Source: Martelella mediterranea (GTDB taxonomy: Bacteria; Pseudomonadota; Alphaproteobacteria; Rhizobiales; Rhizobiaceae). From it: a DNA stretch of 64,000 bases. The notes under the pieces are model-generated. The model saw only the letters and a program-made list of their open reading frames with translations. It was not told the DNA's origin and searched no databases. Positions within the stretch are counted from its first letter, which is position 1. Every line of letters starts with the position of its first letter. The stretch lies in contig PVUG01000002.1 of assembly GCA_003001975.1 (NCBI GenBank), positions 310,001 to 374,000 on the forward strand, read 5' to 3'. A program made the position numbers and the translations under genes. Shown here in pieces: positions 8,500 through 15,774 of the stretch.

Positions 8500-9075
8500 T
8501 CATGCCGGCCGCGACACGAATGCACTGCCGACCACCGAGGCGGAATTGGCATCCGGCCCGAAGTCGAGCTCTCCATCGATGTCCAGAAGCTCCTGAAGCT
8601 TGCCGCGCGCCCGCGCAATCCGGCTCTTGATCGTGCCGATGGCGCATTCGCAGATTTCAGCGGCCTCTTCATAGGAAAAGCCGGACGCGCCGACCAGAAT
8701 GATCGCCTCGCGCTGATCATCGGGCAAACGGTTCAGCGCCTTGCGGAAATCGCGCAGGTCCATCGCGCCATACTGGGCCGGATGGGTCGACAGGCGCTCG
8801 GTAAAGACGTTGTCGGAATCCTGTATCTCGCGACCGCTCTTGCGCATCTGGCTATAGAATTCATTACGCAGGATCGTGAACAGCCACGCCTTGATATTCG
8901 TGCCCTCGGCAAAGCTGTCCTGCTTGGCCCAGGCCTTCATGATCGTATCCTGCACCAGATCGTCGGCGAGATCCTGATGCCCGCTCAGCGACACCGCAAA
9001 GGCGCGCAGGCTCGGCACGGTTTTCAGCATATCGCGCTTGAAGCTCGTATCGTCATCCCTGACCAAGGCTGTCAT
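8500..9075 (-). CDS. ecfG: EcfG-type ECF sigma factor (general stress response)
   Basis: 191-aa sigma factor that directs RNA polymerase to GGAAC/CGTT promoters in the alphaproteobacterial general stress response. Region 2 (LADDLVQDTIMKAWAKQDSF) and region 4 (LPDDQREAIILVGASGFSYE, EAAEICECAIGTIKSRIARA) are complete, separated by a short linker. The EcfG-characteristic core FxxGTNIKAWLFTILRNEFYS is present as FAEGTNIKAWLF and TILRNEFYS. The ATG overlaps the nepR stop (ATGA), so sigma and anti-sigma are co-translated. The phyR gene is divergent next door. The C-terminal 20 residues after region 4 are family-typical and poorly conserved. Confidence 0.95.
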   Translation of the reverse strand: MTALVRDDDTSFKRDMLKTVPSLRAFAVSLSGHQDLADDLVQDTIMKAWAKQDSFAEGTNIKAWLFTILRNEFYSQMRKSGREIQDSDNVFTERLSTHPAQYGAMDLRDFRKALNRLPDDQREAIILVGASGFSYEEAAEICECAIGTIKSRIARARGKLQELLDIDGELDFGPDANSASVVGSAFVSRPA

Positions 9076-9230
9076 CCTTTCGCGCTGCGCGTCGATTCGG
9101 ACTCGGCCGCATCAAGGCGTTCGAGCAAATCAAGAAAACGATCCGGAATTTCTTCCTGCTCGACGGCATGATAGAGCGCCTTGAGGCGTCGGCTGATTGC
9201 CTCTTCCGGGCTTTTGGCCGTGCCAGGCAT
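9072..9230 (-). CDS. nepR: NepR-type anti-sigma factor
   Basis: About 52-aa protein that binds EcfG in unstressed cells and is titrated away by phosphorylated PhyR. The two short helices that clamp sigma are visible: ISRRLKALYHAVEQEEIPDR and FLDLLERLDAAE, which match the NepR pattern LRxLYxxVxxEPIPDRFxxLLxxLD. The ATG at 9230 has GAAAGGGG upstream and gives a normal NepR length. An in-frame TTG at 9290 would add 20 residues and cannot be excluded. The stop overlaps the ecfG start by 4 bp. Confidence 0.9.
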   Translation of the reverse strand: MPGTAKSPEEAISRRLKALYHAVEQEEIPDRFLDLLERLDAAESESTRSAKG

Positions 9231-9308
9231 GGCCTGCCCCTTTCCCAGGCTGCTGTTGCTTTTCACCAGTTTTATCCCGTTAGTACTCAATTGCGTGTTC
9301 TGATCGAA

Positions 9309-9333
9309 AACGCCGGCTCTCAGAAAAAGTTCC
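9309..9333 (-). promoter_or_regulatory. EcfG-type autoregulatory promoter of nepR-ecfG
   Basis: On the minus strand GGAAC (9333-9329), 16 bp, then CGTT (9312-9309): exact consensus directly before nepR, so the sigma factor drives its own operon. Confidence 0.82.
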
Positions 9334-9352
9334 GCAGGTACCGGAACTTTTT
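9324..9352. repeat. Inverted repeat carrying the two divergent stress -35 elements
   Basis: Perfect 11-bp arms AAAAAGTTCCG and CGGAACTTTTT are separated by CAGGTAC. Each arm contains a GGAAC element, one pointing to nepR and one to phyR, so the palindrome is the shared core of two back-to-back promoters. Confidence 0.7.
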
Positions 9353-9367
9353 TTACGCCCGCGCATT
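9343..9367 (+). promoter_or_regulatory. Probable EcfG-type promoter of phyR (one mismatch)
   Basis: GGAAC (9343-9347), 16 bp, then CATT (9364-9367) instead of CGTT, 68 bp before the phyR start. Its mirror-image placement to the exact nepR promoter supports it despite the mismatch. Confidence 0.5.
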
Positions 9368-9434
9368 GCAGTTAACTGAAAGTGCTCTTTGAGCCTTCCC
9401 AAACAGACCTACCGAGGCAGGAGACTGAATAATT

Positions 9435-10229
9435 ATGTCGCTTTCAACCCGTATCGCTGCCCATTTGCCATACCTCAGACGCTATGCCCGCGCCGTGACC
9501 GGATCGCAAACTTCTGGCGATGCCTATGTTGCCGCCGTACTCGAAACGCTGATCGAGGACGTCTCTCTCTTCCCGGAGGACGGAGATGACAAGGTTGCAC
9601 TTTATAAACTCTTTTCACGCCTTTTCGGTTCCACGACAATCGAGATCGAAAATATCGACTCGCCCTACTCCTGGGAAAAGCGCGCCGCCGCCAACCTGAT
9701 GGCGCTGCCGGCCAAGCCGCGGCAGGCCTTCCTGCTGATCTCGCTGGAAAATTTCTCGCATGAGGAAACGGCTGCAATTCTGGAAGTCGATCCCGATGTC
9801 GTGCCGGGCCTGATCGATGAAGCCTCGTCGGAAATCTCCCGTCAGGTTGCCACCGATATCATGATCATCGAGGATGAACCGCTGATCGCCATGGATATCG
9901 AACAGATGGTCGAGAGCCTTGGTCACCGGGTGACGGGGATCGCGCGCACCCACAAGGAAGCCGTCGCGCTTTACAACAGTTCCAAGCCCCGCATGGTTCT
10001 GGCCGATATTCAGCTGGCAGACGGCAGTTCGGGCATCGACGCGGTGAACGACATTCTGGAACATGATTCCATTCCGGTGATCTTCATCACCGCCTTCCCC
10101 GAACGTCTTTTGACCGGCGAACGTCCCGAGCCGACATTCCTTGTCACCAAGCCGTTCAATCCGGACATGGTCAAGGCGCTGATCAGTCAGGCCCTGTTCT
10201 TCCAGGAAACGCACGAAGAAGCTGCCTGA
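9435..10229 (+). CDS. phyR: PhyR, response regulator with sigma-like output domain
   Basis: 264-aa anti-anti-sigma switch. The N-terminal sigma-like domain (residues 1 to about 135, region 2/4 mimic with YLRRYARAVTGSQTSGDAYV and ALPAKPRQAFLLISLENFSH) binds NepR when the C-terminal receiver is phosphorylated. The receiver (about 138-260) shows the acidic pocket IMIIEDEPLIAMD, the phospho-acceptor Asp191 in VLADIQLADGSSG, the Thr in VIFITAFPER and the Lys in FLVTKPFNP. Length, domain order and genomic position facing nepR-ecfG are diagnostic. A ribosome site (AGGAG) precedes the ATG by about 12 nt. Confidence 0.96.
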   Translation: MSLSTRIAAHLPYLRRYARAVTGSQTSGDAYVAAVLETLIEDVSLFPEDGDDKVALYKLFSRLFGSTTIEIENIDSPYSWEKRAAANLMALPAKPRQAFLLISLENFSHEETAAILEVDPDVVPGLIDEASSEISRQVATDIMIIEDEPLIAMDIEQMVESLGHRVTGIARTHKEAVALYNSSKPRMVLADIQLADGSSGIDAVNDILEHDSIPVIFITAFPERLLTGERPEPTFLVTKPFNPDMVKALISQALFFQETHEEAA

Positions 10230-10266
10230 AGACCGGTTTTCAACCGGAAAACCACACGTTCCCATG

Positions 10267-10296
10267 AAAGGCGGCTCCGGCCGCCTTTTTTGTTTT
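10267..10296 (+). terminator. Rho-independent terminator of phyR
   Basis: A 9-bp stem AAAGGCGGC/GCCGCCTTT with loop TCCG is followed by TTTTGTTTTG. It lies about 37 bp past the phyR stop. Confidence 0.85.
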
Positions 10297-10301
10297 GTCT
10301 C

Positions 10302-10326
10302 GGAACCCGGCCCACGGTGAGGCGTT
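10302..10326 (+). promoter_or_regulatory. EcfG-type promoter of the DUF1328 gene
   Basis: GGAAC (10302-10306), 16 bp, CGTT (10323-10326): exact consensus, 29 bp before the start codon and just after the phyR terminator. Confidence 0.82.
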
Positions 10327-10354
10327 CTACTTTCACGAAACAAAGGAGCGTATC

Positions 10355-10519
10355 ATGCTTTACTATGCTGCTGTTTTTCTGGTCATAGCCCTTGTTGCCG
10401 CCGCCCTCGGCTTCGGCGGTATTGCCGGTGCATCCGCGGGTATTGCCCAGATCCTTTTCTTCCTGTTCCTGCTGTTCTTCGCCGTTGCCGTCATCGTCAA
10501 CTTTGCGCGCAGCAGATAA
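10355..10519 (+). CDS. DUF1328 small membrane protein (YtjA-like)
   Basis: 54-aa hydrophobic peptide that starts [20 protein letters not shown] and contains [19 protein letters not shown], the conserved DUF1328 core, with two predicted membrane helices and a short basic tail (NFARSR). The ATG at 10355 has AAAGGAG at ideal spacing. It sits between its own exact EcfG promoter and a strong terminator, so it forms a single-gene stress transcription unit. DUF1328 members are often stress induced in proteobacteria; the molecular role is unknown. Confidence 0.88.
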   Translation: MLYYAAVFLVIALVAAALGFGGIAGASAGIAQILFFLFLLFFAVAVIVNFARSR

Positions 10520-10539
10520 CAACACGGAAATCGGAAAAC

Positions 10540-10573
10540 AAAAAACGGCCTCCTCTTCGGGGCCGTTTTTTTG
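10540..10573 (+). terminator. Terminator of the DUF1328 gene (bidirectional form)
   Basis: AAAAAACGGCC, a 10-nt loop, then GGCCGTTTTTT followed by TTG. The stem carries A and T runs on both sides, so it can work in both directions. Confidence 0.82.
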
Positions 10574-10605
10574 TTGCCCCGACAGGAGCTTCGATCTGCA
10601 ATCCA

Positions 10606-10635
10606 TAAAAAAAGCAGCGGCTTCTCACCGCTGCT
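10606..10635 (-). terminator. Rho-independent terminator of csbD
   Basis: On the minus strand the stem AGCAGCGG/CCGCTGCT with a 7-nt loop (10613-10635) is followed by a T-run (TTTTTTT) and lies 25 bp past the csbD stop. Confidence 0.82.
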
Positions 10636-10659
10636 CTTTCACACATCGCGCTTTGGCGA

Positions 10660-10860
10660 TCAGTTCATGCGAGACATCCAGCTGTCGACATCGCGCTCGG
10701 CTTCATCACGTTCCTTGCCGTAGCGCTCCTGGATCTTGCCGATGAGTTTTTCGCGTTTACCGGCAACGACATCCAGGTCGTCATTGGTCAGCTTGCCCCA
10801 CTGGGCCTGTGCTTCTCCCGTAAACTGTTTCCAGTTGCCTTCAATACGATCCCAGTTCAT
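10660..10860 (-). CDS. csbD: CsbD-family stress protein
   Basis: 66-aa hydrophilic protein. It starts MNWDRIEGNWKQFTGEAQAQ and continues WGKLTNDDLDVVAGKREKLI, GKIQERYG, the full CsbD signature (W-x-K-x-x-G, LTDDDLDxxxGxRxxLxGxIQxxYG). The ATG at 10860 has AAAGGAGCG upstream; the frame stays open further upstream, but that part is not family-like. An exact EcfG promoter lies 42 bp before the start. CsbD proteins are abundant general-stress proteins of unknown mechanism. Confidence 0.92.
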   Translation of the reverse strand: MNWDRIEGNWKQFTGEAQAQWGKLTNDDLDVVAGKREKLIGKIQERYGKERDEAERDVDSWMSRMN

Positions 10861-10901
10861 AAGCTCGCTCCTTTCAGCTTGCTTTGTCATTGAGTGGGTA
10901 G

Positions 10902-10927
10902 AACGCACGGGACAACGCTGCGGTTCC
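10902..10927 (-). promoter_or_regulatory. EcfG-type promoter of csbD
   Basis: On the minus strand GGAAC (10927-10923), 17 bp, then CGTT (10905-10902): exact consensus with the longer allowed spacer. The rest of the 314-bp gap 10861-11174 holds no recognised feature; no matching promoter was found there for the kinase gene to the right. Confidence 0.78.
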
Positions 10928-11174
10928 GTAAGACCAGTCGGTTCAAACGCTTGTATTGATGAGGCGAAAGGTTGATTGACAATATATCGAAAAAAAGGAA
11001 TGTACACGGTAGCGCTTTGTCTTCCGGTAAGCGCTGACACATCCACGGTGCCAGACAACTGCGCGCAAAACGTTTAGCCTGCTTGATCATCACCGAAAAC
11101 CAAACACCTCATTTCCACCCATGGAATGAAACAGAATAGGCTTTCAAGCCTGCAGATTGGGCGTCCGCGAAAAT

Positions 11175-12902
11175 ATGCGAAAGGTTCTCGAAAACGTTAG
11201 GGCAAACTGGCTTCCCCTGCTGAACCGCTTTTTGCCGGCACTGGTCTTTCTGGTCGTAACGATCATCGGTCTCGGCATGTCGTTTTCGATCTACCGTGCC
11301 TCCGAAGTGGAACGCCGCGCCAAGTTCGAAATCGTCGCCGGAGACGCAGTCGACCGGATTGTCAGCCGTTTCCATCAGCACATGTCGCTGCTGGAAGCCA
11401 CCAAGGCTTTTTTCGAGGCAACCGACGGCATGGTGGACCGCGATGCCTTCCGCACCTATGTCGACGGGCTGGATACCGAGGGCCGTTATGACGGGATCCA
11501 GGGCATCGGCTTTGCCCGCATGATCTATACCGGCAACGAAGCCAATGCCGAGAACATGATCGCCCGGTTTTATGGCGAAAACATCGAAATCTGGCCGGAA
11601 ACCGATCAGGATTTCCGCGCAGCCATCGTGCTTCTCGAGCCGGAAGACGAACGCAACCGGGCGGCCATCGGCTACGACATGTACAGCGACCCGGCCCGCC
11701 GTGAGGCCATGGCCGTTGCTTTTGCCAATGACACGCCGCGCGCCAGTGGACCGGTTCAACTCGTTCAGGAAATCACCTCGCAAAAGCAGACCGGGTTTCT
11801 GCTTTATATGCCATTCAAGATCGATGGCGGACCCAATGATGCCGAAGGCAACCTGCCGCTTTCCGGTTTCATCTACGCTCCGTTCCGCGCCGGGGACCTT
11901 TACGCCGCCGTCATGGACGATGAGCCGGCATCGCCCGTCGCGATCGAAGCCTATGACCAGGATGCCCCCGATACGCTGCTGTTCAAGTCGTCAAGTTTCG
12001 ACAGGGAGCTGGCAGACAACACCCTGGCGATCACCAGCGAAGTCGATATCGCCGGACGCACCTGGGTTATGAAGATGACGCCGAGCGCCGCCTTCAAAAA
12101 GGCCGCCTTCGATATCACGCCCTTTGTCGTCGGTTCCGTCGCCCTGCTTCTCGCCGTGGCGCTGTCTCTTGCCGCACAGTGGCAGATCAAGGCGCTTGCA
12201 GCCGCAAGGGAAGTCCAGCGCGTCACCCAGAAATCGCTTCAGGAACGCGAACTGATGCTTCAGGAGATGAAGCACCGGATCAAGAATTCGATTGCCCGCA
12301 TGCTCGCGATCGCCCGGCAGACCGCTCACCACGCCGACACCCTCGACCAGTTCATGGAATCATACGCTGCCCGCCTTCAGGCGATGTCGACGGCACAGGA
12401 TGTCCTGACCCGCTCGCGCTGGCAGCGGGCCGACCTTCGGGAACTGCTTTCGAAGGAACTCGATCAGGTCTTCGGTGATGCCGACACTCATTACCAGGTT
12501 TCGGGTCCCGCCGTCGAACTTGAGGAAAAAGCCACCCAGGCCTTTAGCCTGACCTTCCATGAACTGGCGACCAATGCGCTGAAATATGGCGGCATGGCGG
12601 ACAATGGCGGAAGCCTTGATGTTTCATGGTTCTACGACGGCACAGGTTCGCAGCGTAAACTCAGGCTTTTCTGGCGGGAGCATGGCCCCGCCCCGGTTTC
12701 CAAACCCGAACGCAAGGGCTTTGGAACACGGCTGATCGATGCCAATATCATCGGGGAGCTGCAGGGAACCATCGAGCGGCACTATCGCGAAAACGGTCTC
12801 ACCGTCGAAATCAAGGTCCCGAACCCCGCCGACCCCCAGACCCGGCGCACACGCTGGCGGCGCAGACGGCGCGCAAAGGACGGAACCGTGTATAACGGGT
12901 GA
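11175..12902 (+). CDS. CHASE-domain HWE sensor histidine kinase
   Basis: About 575-aa inner-membrane kinase. A first membrane helix (about residues 15-40) is followed by a large periplasmic CHASE ligand-binding domain (GIQGIGFARMI and FYAPFRAGDLYAAV-like core, here FIYAPFRAGDLYAAV). A second helix follows near 315-335 (FVVGSVALLLAVALSLAAQ). Then comes an HWE kinase core: H-box EMKHRIKNS (His about 367), N-box HELATNALKYGG and W-x-E as FWREHG. The ATG at 11175 is chosen over a TTG six codons earlier; neither has a good ribosome site. It probably feeds the nearby PhyR with an extracytoplasmic signal (inference). The tail is Arg-rich. Confidence 0.86.
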   Translation: MRKVLENVRANWLPLLNRFLPALVFLVVTIIGLGMSFSIYRASEVERRAKFEIVAGDAVDRIVSRFHQHMSLLEATKAFFEATDGMVDRDAFRTYVDGLDTEGRYDGIQGIGFARMIYTGNEANAENMIARFYGENIEIWPETDQDFRAAIVLLEPEDERNRAAIGYDMYSDPARREAMAVAFANDTPRASGPVQLVQEITSQKQTGFLLYMPFKIDGGPNDAEGNLPLSGFIYAPFRAGDLYAAVMDDEPASPVAIEAYDQDAPDTLLFKSSSFDRELADNTLAITSEVDIAGRTWVMKMTPSAAFKKAAFDITPFVVGSVALLLAVALSLAAQWQIKALAAAREVQRVTQKSLQERELMLQEMKHRIKNSIARMLAIARQTAHHADTLDQFMESYAARLQAMSTAQDVLTRSRWQRADLRELLSKELDQVFGDADTHYQVSGPAVELEEKATQAFSLTFHELATNALKYGGMADNGGSLDVSWFYDGTGSQRKLRLFWREHGPAPVSKPERKGFGTRLIDANIIGELQGTIERHYRENGLTVEIKVPNPADPQTRRTRWRRRRRAKDGTVYNG

Positions 12903-12923
12903 ACCCCGCCTTCGTCCGCCGAC

Positions 12924-13823
12924 TCAGACCTTGGTAAAACGCAGCGGCTCCGTCTTCAGGAAGTCAAGGAAGGCGCGCAGCCGGCGCGGCATGCGCCGAC
13001 CTTCAAGATAGACCGCGTGAATATCGAGCGGCGCAGGTTGGTGAGGCTTGAGCACCTGCACCAGTTGACCCGACGCAATATCGTCTCCCACAACATAATC
13101 GGGACAAAGGGCAATCCCCTGCCCCTCAAGGCAGATATCACGGGCGACCCGCGCGGAATTGACGAGATAATGCCCGTGAACCGGAATGCGGACAGGTTCG
13201 TCATTGTCCACCAGCGGCCAGCCGCCGCCCGGTGTCCTGAGATTGGTATCGCGGATGCATTCGTGCTGTTGAAGGTCTTCAGGCCGTTGCGGGTTGCCGC
13301 AGCGCTCCAGATAGGCCGGCGTTGCCACCATCACCATCGCCGTTTCTCCGAGCTTGCGGGCAATCAGCGCGGAATTTGCCAGATTGCCGATGCGGATGGC
13401 CGTATCAATGCCTTCGGCAGCCAGATCCACGTAACTGTCCGACAGGCGCAGGTCGACGATCAGATCCGGGTGACGCTCCTGAAACTGGCGCAGCATTTGC
13501 TGGACGAGAAGTTCGCCGAAGGTCAGCGGCGCAGAAACCCTCAGCGTTCCCGAAAGGCCGGAGCCGCTTTCCTTCAGGTCGCTGCGGATTTCGTCCAGTT
13601 CATCCAGCCAGTGCGGCAGGCGGCCGTAGAGATTTTCGCCGGCCACCGTCATGCCCAGACGGCGGGTGGTGCGCTGAAGCAGGCGAACGCCGAGCCGGCC
13701 TTCCAGTTCACCCAGATATTTCGAGGCCAGCTTTCCCGAAATGCCAAGCCGTTCACCCGCTGCGGCAAAGGAGCCGCTTTCCACTGCGGCAACGAAAACC
13801 CGAAAACCGTCGATCAGATCCAT
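12924..13823 (-). CDS. LysR-family transcriptional regulator
   Basis: 299 aa. The winged HTH is at the N-terminus (VFVAAVESGSFAAAGERLGI, then SGKLASKYLGELEGRLGVRL) with RTTRRLGMT at the wing. A periplasmic-binding-protein-like effector domain follows (about 90-295). It belongs to the CrgA/DsdC-like short-HTH subgroup common next to oxidoreductases. It is divergent from the NADP-dependent reductase gene at 13972, with a 25-bp palindrome between them, so it most likely controls that gene and itself. The effector is unknown. Confidence 0.9.
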   Translation of the reverse strand: MDLIDGFRVFVAAVESGSFAAAGERLGISGKLASKYLGELEGRLGVRLLQRTTRRLGMTVAGENLYGRLPHWLDELDEIRSDLKESGSGLSGTLRVSAPLTFGELLVQQMLRQFQERHPDLIVDLRLSDSYVDLAAEGIDTAIRIGNLANSALIARKLGETAMVMVATPAYLERCGNPQRPEDLQQHECIRDTNLRTPGGGWPLVDNDEPVRIPVHGHYLVNSARVARDICLEGQGIALCPDYVVGDDIASGQLVQVLKPHQPAPLDIHAVYLEGRRMPRRLRAFLDFLKTEPLRFTKV

Positions 13824-13838
13824 TTTTTATTCCGAACA

Positions 13839-13863
13839 ATATGAGGAATATAATTCTTCATAT
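13839..13863. promoter_or_regulatory. Candidate LysR operator between divergent genes
   Basis: Inverted repeat ATATGAGGAAT-ATA-ATTCTTCATAT, 11-bp arms with one mismatch and dyad symmetry typical of LysR boxes (T-N11-A). It lies 16 bp before the regulator start and 109 bp before the reductase start. Confidence 0.6.
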
Positions 13864-13971
13864 TCGCCCTTTTAAAGATTGTTGGCAAGGCGCATCTTCC
13901 GGTCATCGAACAACGCAGGGCGCAAACGCCCAAGGACAAAGCGCTTCAGAAAAAGCGCCAAGGAGATGAAA

Positions 13972-14601
13972 ATGAACATTGCAATTCTCGGTACCGGTAA
14001 TATCGGCTCTGGCCTCGCCCGCACTTTTGCAAAGACACAGCACGGCGTTGTCGTCGCCGACCGCAATGGCGGCGAAGCGGCCGCAGCCAAGCTTGCCGAA
14101 GACGGCCTCACCGTTCAGGCCGCCGGCATTGCCGCCGCCGTCGCGCAGGCCGACATCGTGATCCTCGCTTTGCCTTACGGCGCTATTGCAGGTCTGGCCG
14201 ATCAGGCGGATTTCGCCGGCAAGATCGTGGTCGACCTGACCAACCCGATCAAGGGCGACTTTTCCGGCCTGGTCGTTTCCGGCGAGAATTCGGCAGCAGA
14301 GGAAATCGCCAGGGCACTTCCCGGCGCCCGCGTGGTCAAGGCGTTCAACACCGTCTTTGCCGACCTTTATGCTGAGGGCCTGAGCTTCAACGGTACGCCG
14401 GTGCAGACCTTCGTTGCCTCCGATGACGATGAAGCCAAGCAGACCGTCATCTCGGTTTCCGGAGATGCCGGTTTTGACGCCCGCAACGCAGGCGGCCTTG
14501 CCAATGCCCGTTATCTCGAGCCGCTCGGTTTCATGAACATCCAGTTCGGCTACATGCTCGGCCAGGGCACGCAGATTGCACCCTTCTGGCTGACCCGCTG
14601 A
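13972..14601 (+). CDS. NADPH-dependent F420-reductase-like oxidoreductase
   Basis: 209 aa. The N-terminal Rossmann motif MNIAILGTGNIGSGLARTFA (GxGxxG) and the NPI motif VDLTNPIKGDF match the family 'NADPH-dependent F420 reductase-like', which in proteobacteria lack F420 and act on unknown NADP substrates. KAFNTVFADLY is the conserved helix after the nucleotide fold. The ATG at 13972 has AAGGAG 6 nt upstream; a second ATG two codons earlier is possible. It is regulated in all likelihood by the divergent LysR. The substrate is unknown. Confidence 0.82.
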   Translation: MNIAILGTGNIGSGLARTFAKTQHGVVVADRNGGEAAAAKLAEDGLTVQAAGIAAAVAQADIVILALPYGAIAGLADQADFAGKIVVDLTNPIKGDFSGLVVSGENSAAEEIARALPGARVVKAFNTVFADLYAEGLSFNGTPVQTFVASDDDEAKQTVISVSGDAGFDARNAGGLANARYLEPLGFMNIQFGYMLGQGTQIAPFWLTR

Positions 14602-14724
14602 TACGCACCGGCTCTGCGCGGTGGCGGCACCTTTGCGCTGATGCCGCCGTGCTATCTTAGGTAAAACAGCCGCCGTCACGGTTTCAAACGGAACCCATGG
14701 CGGCGCGCATCAAGGAGAGAACCC

Positions 14725-15699
14725 ATGCTTGTAGACGGAAAATGGAGCGCTGACTGGCAGCCCGTGCAGAAGAAGGATGAAAAGGGCCGCTTCGTGCGCC
14801 AGACATCATCCTTCCGCAACTGGATCACGCCTGATGGTGCGCCCGGTCCGACCGGCGAGGGCGGGTTTGAGGCCGAGGCCGGACGCTACCGGCTCTATGT
14901 CGCCTATATCTGCCCCTGGGCATCGCGCGCGCTGATTGCCCGCAAGCTTAAAGGGCTTTCCGACCTGATCCCGATCACCGTGGTCAACCCCGTCATGTCG
15001 GATCAGGGCTGGCAGTTCGGCGGTTATCCGGGGGCTGACGAGGACCCGCTTTTCGGTTCGCGCTATATCCATGAGCTCTACACCCGCGCCGACCCGCATT
15101 TTACCGGCCGCGCAACGGTTCCCGCCCTCTGGGACATGAAGCGCAATGTGATGGTGAATAATGAAAGCGCGGATATCGTGCGCATATTCAACACCGCGTT
15201 CGAACATCTGGTGCCGTCCGACTATGATTTTTACCCGGAAGCCCTGCGGGAAGAGATCGACGCATTGAACCCGCGTATCTACGACCTTCTCAACAACGGC
15301 GTCTACAAGGCGGGCTTTGCCTCCACGCAGGAAGCCTATGACGAGGCTGTGGCCGGTGTCTTCTCAATGCTGGACGAGCTGGAAGAGCGTCTGGATGGAG
15401 GATTTCTGTTCGGCGATCAGCTGACCGAAACCGATATCCGCCTGTTCGTAACGCTGATCCGTTTCGATGCGGCCTATCACGGCATCTTCAAGACCAACCG
15501 CCGGCAGATTGCCGACTATCCAAGGCTCTCAGCCTACATGGAAAAGGTACTCCGCCTGCCCGGCGTCCGCGAAACGGTGAATATGGACCACATCACCCGT
15601 GGCTATTATTCGATCAAGGCGCTCAACCCGACACGCATACGCCCGGTCGGCCCGGCACATGTCGAAGCCTTGTTGAAAGCGGTCGGGCAAGCAGGCTGA
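14725..15699 (+). CDS. yqjG: Glutathionyl-hydroquinone reductase (YqjG/ECM4-type GST)
   Basis: 324-aa cytosolic xi-class glutathione transferase that reduces glutathionyl-(hydro)quinones. The N-terminal thioredoxin fold carries the catalytic motif YICPWASRALIARKLKGL with Cys63, preceded by the long N-terminal extension (residues 1-50) typical of this class. The C-terminal all-helical domain has FLFGDQLTETDIRLFVTLIR and VRETVNMDHITRGYYS, the family tail. The length is normal. It is monocistronic with GGAGAG before the ATG. It likely detoxifies quinones from aromatic or lignin breakdown (family knowledge plus inference). Confidence 0.93.
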   Translation: MLVDGKWSADWQPVQKKDEKGRFVRQTSSFRNWITPDGAPGPTGEGGFEAEAGRYRLYVAYICPWASRALIARKLKGLSDLIPITVVNPVMSDQGWQFGGYPGADEDPLFGSRYIHELYTRADPHFTGRATVPALWDMKRNVMVNNESADIVRIFNTAFEHLVPSDYDFYPEALREEIDALNPRIYDLLNNGVYKAGFASTQEAYDEAVAGVFSMLDELEERLDGGFLFGDQLTETDIRLFVTLIRFDAAYHGIFKTNRRQIADYPRLSAYMEKVLRLPGVRETVNMDHITRGYYSIKALNPTRIRPVGPAHVEALLKAVGQAG

Positions 15700-15717
15700 C
15701 GCCTTCACTTCCCCTGC

Positions 15718-15760
15718 GATCCGGACCTGCAAGGCAGACAAAGCCTTGCAGGTCCGGATC
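15718..15760. repeat. 18-bp perfect inverted repeat between convergent genes
   Basis: GATCCGGACCTGCAAGGC and its exact reverse complement flank a 7-nt loop, filling the gap between yqjG (+) and uxuA (-). There is no U-run on either side, so it is either a strong bidirectional transcription or processing stem, or a short repeat element. Confidence 0.75.
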
Positions 15761-15774
15761 GGACAGGATGTCTC

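Noticed and set aside
11101-11174. Possible EcfG promoter before the CHASE kinase (GGAAT around 11123)
   Set aside because: No CGTT at 16-17 bp spacing; the match is to the first four bases only.
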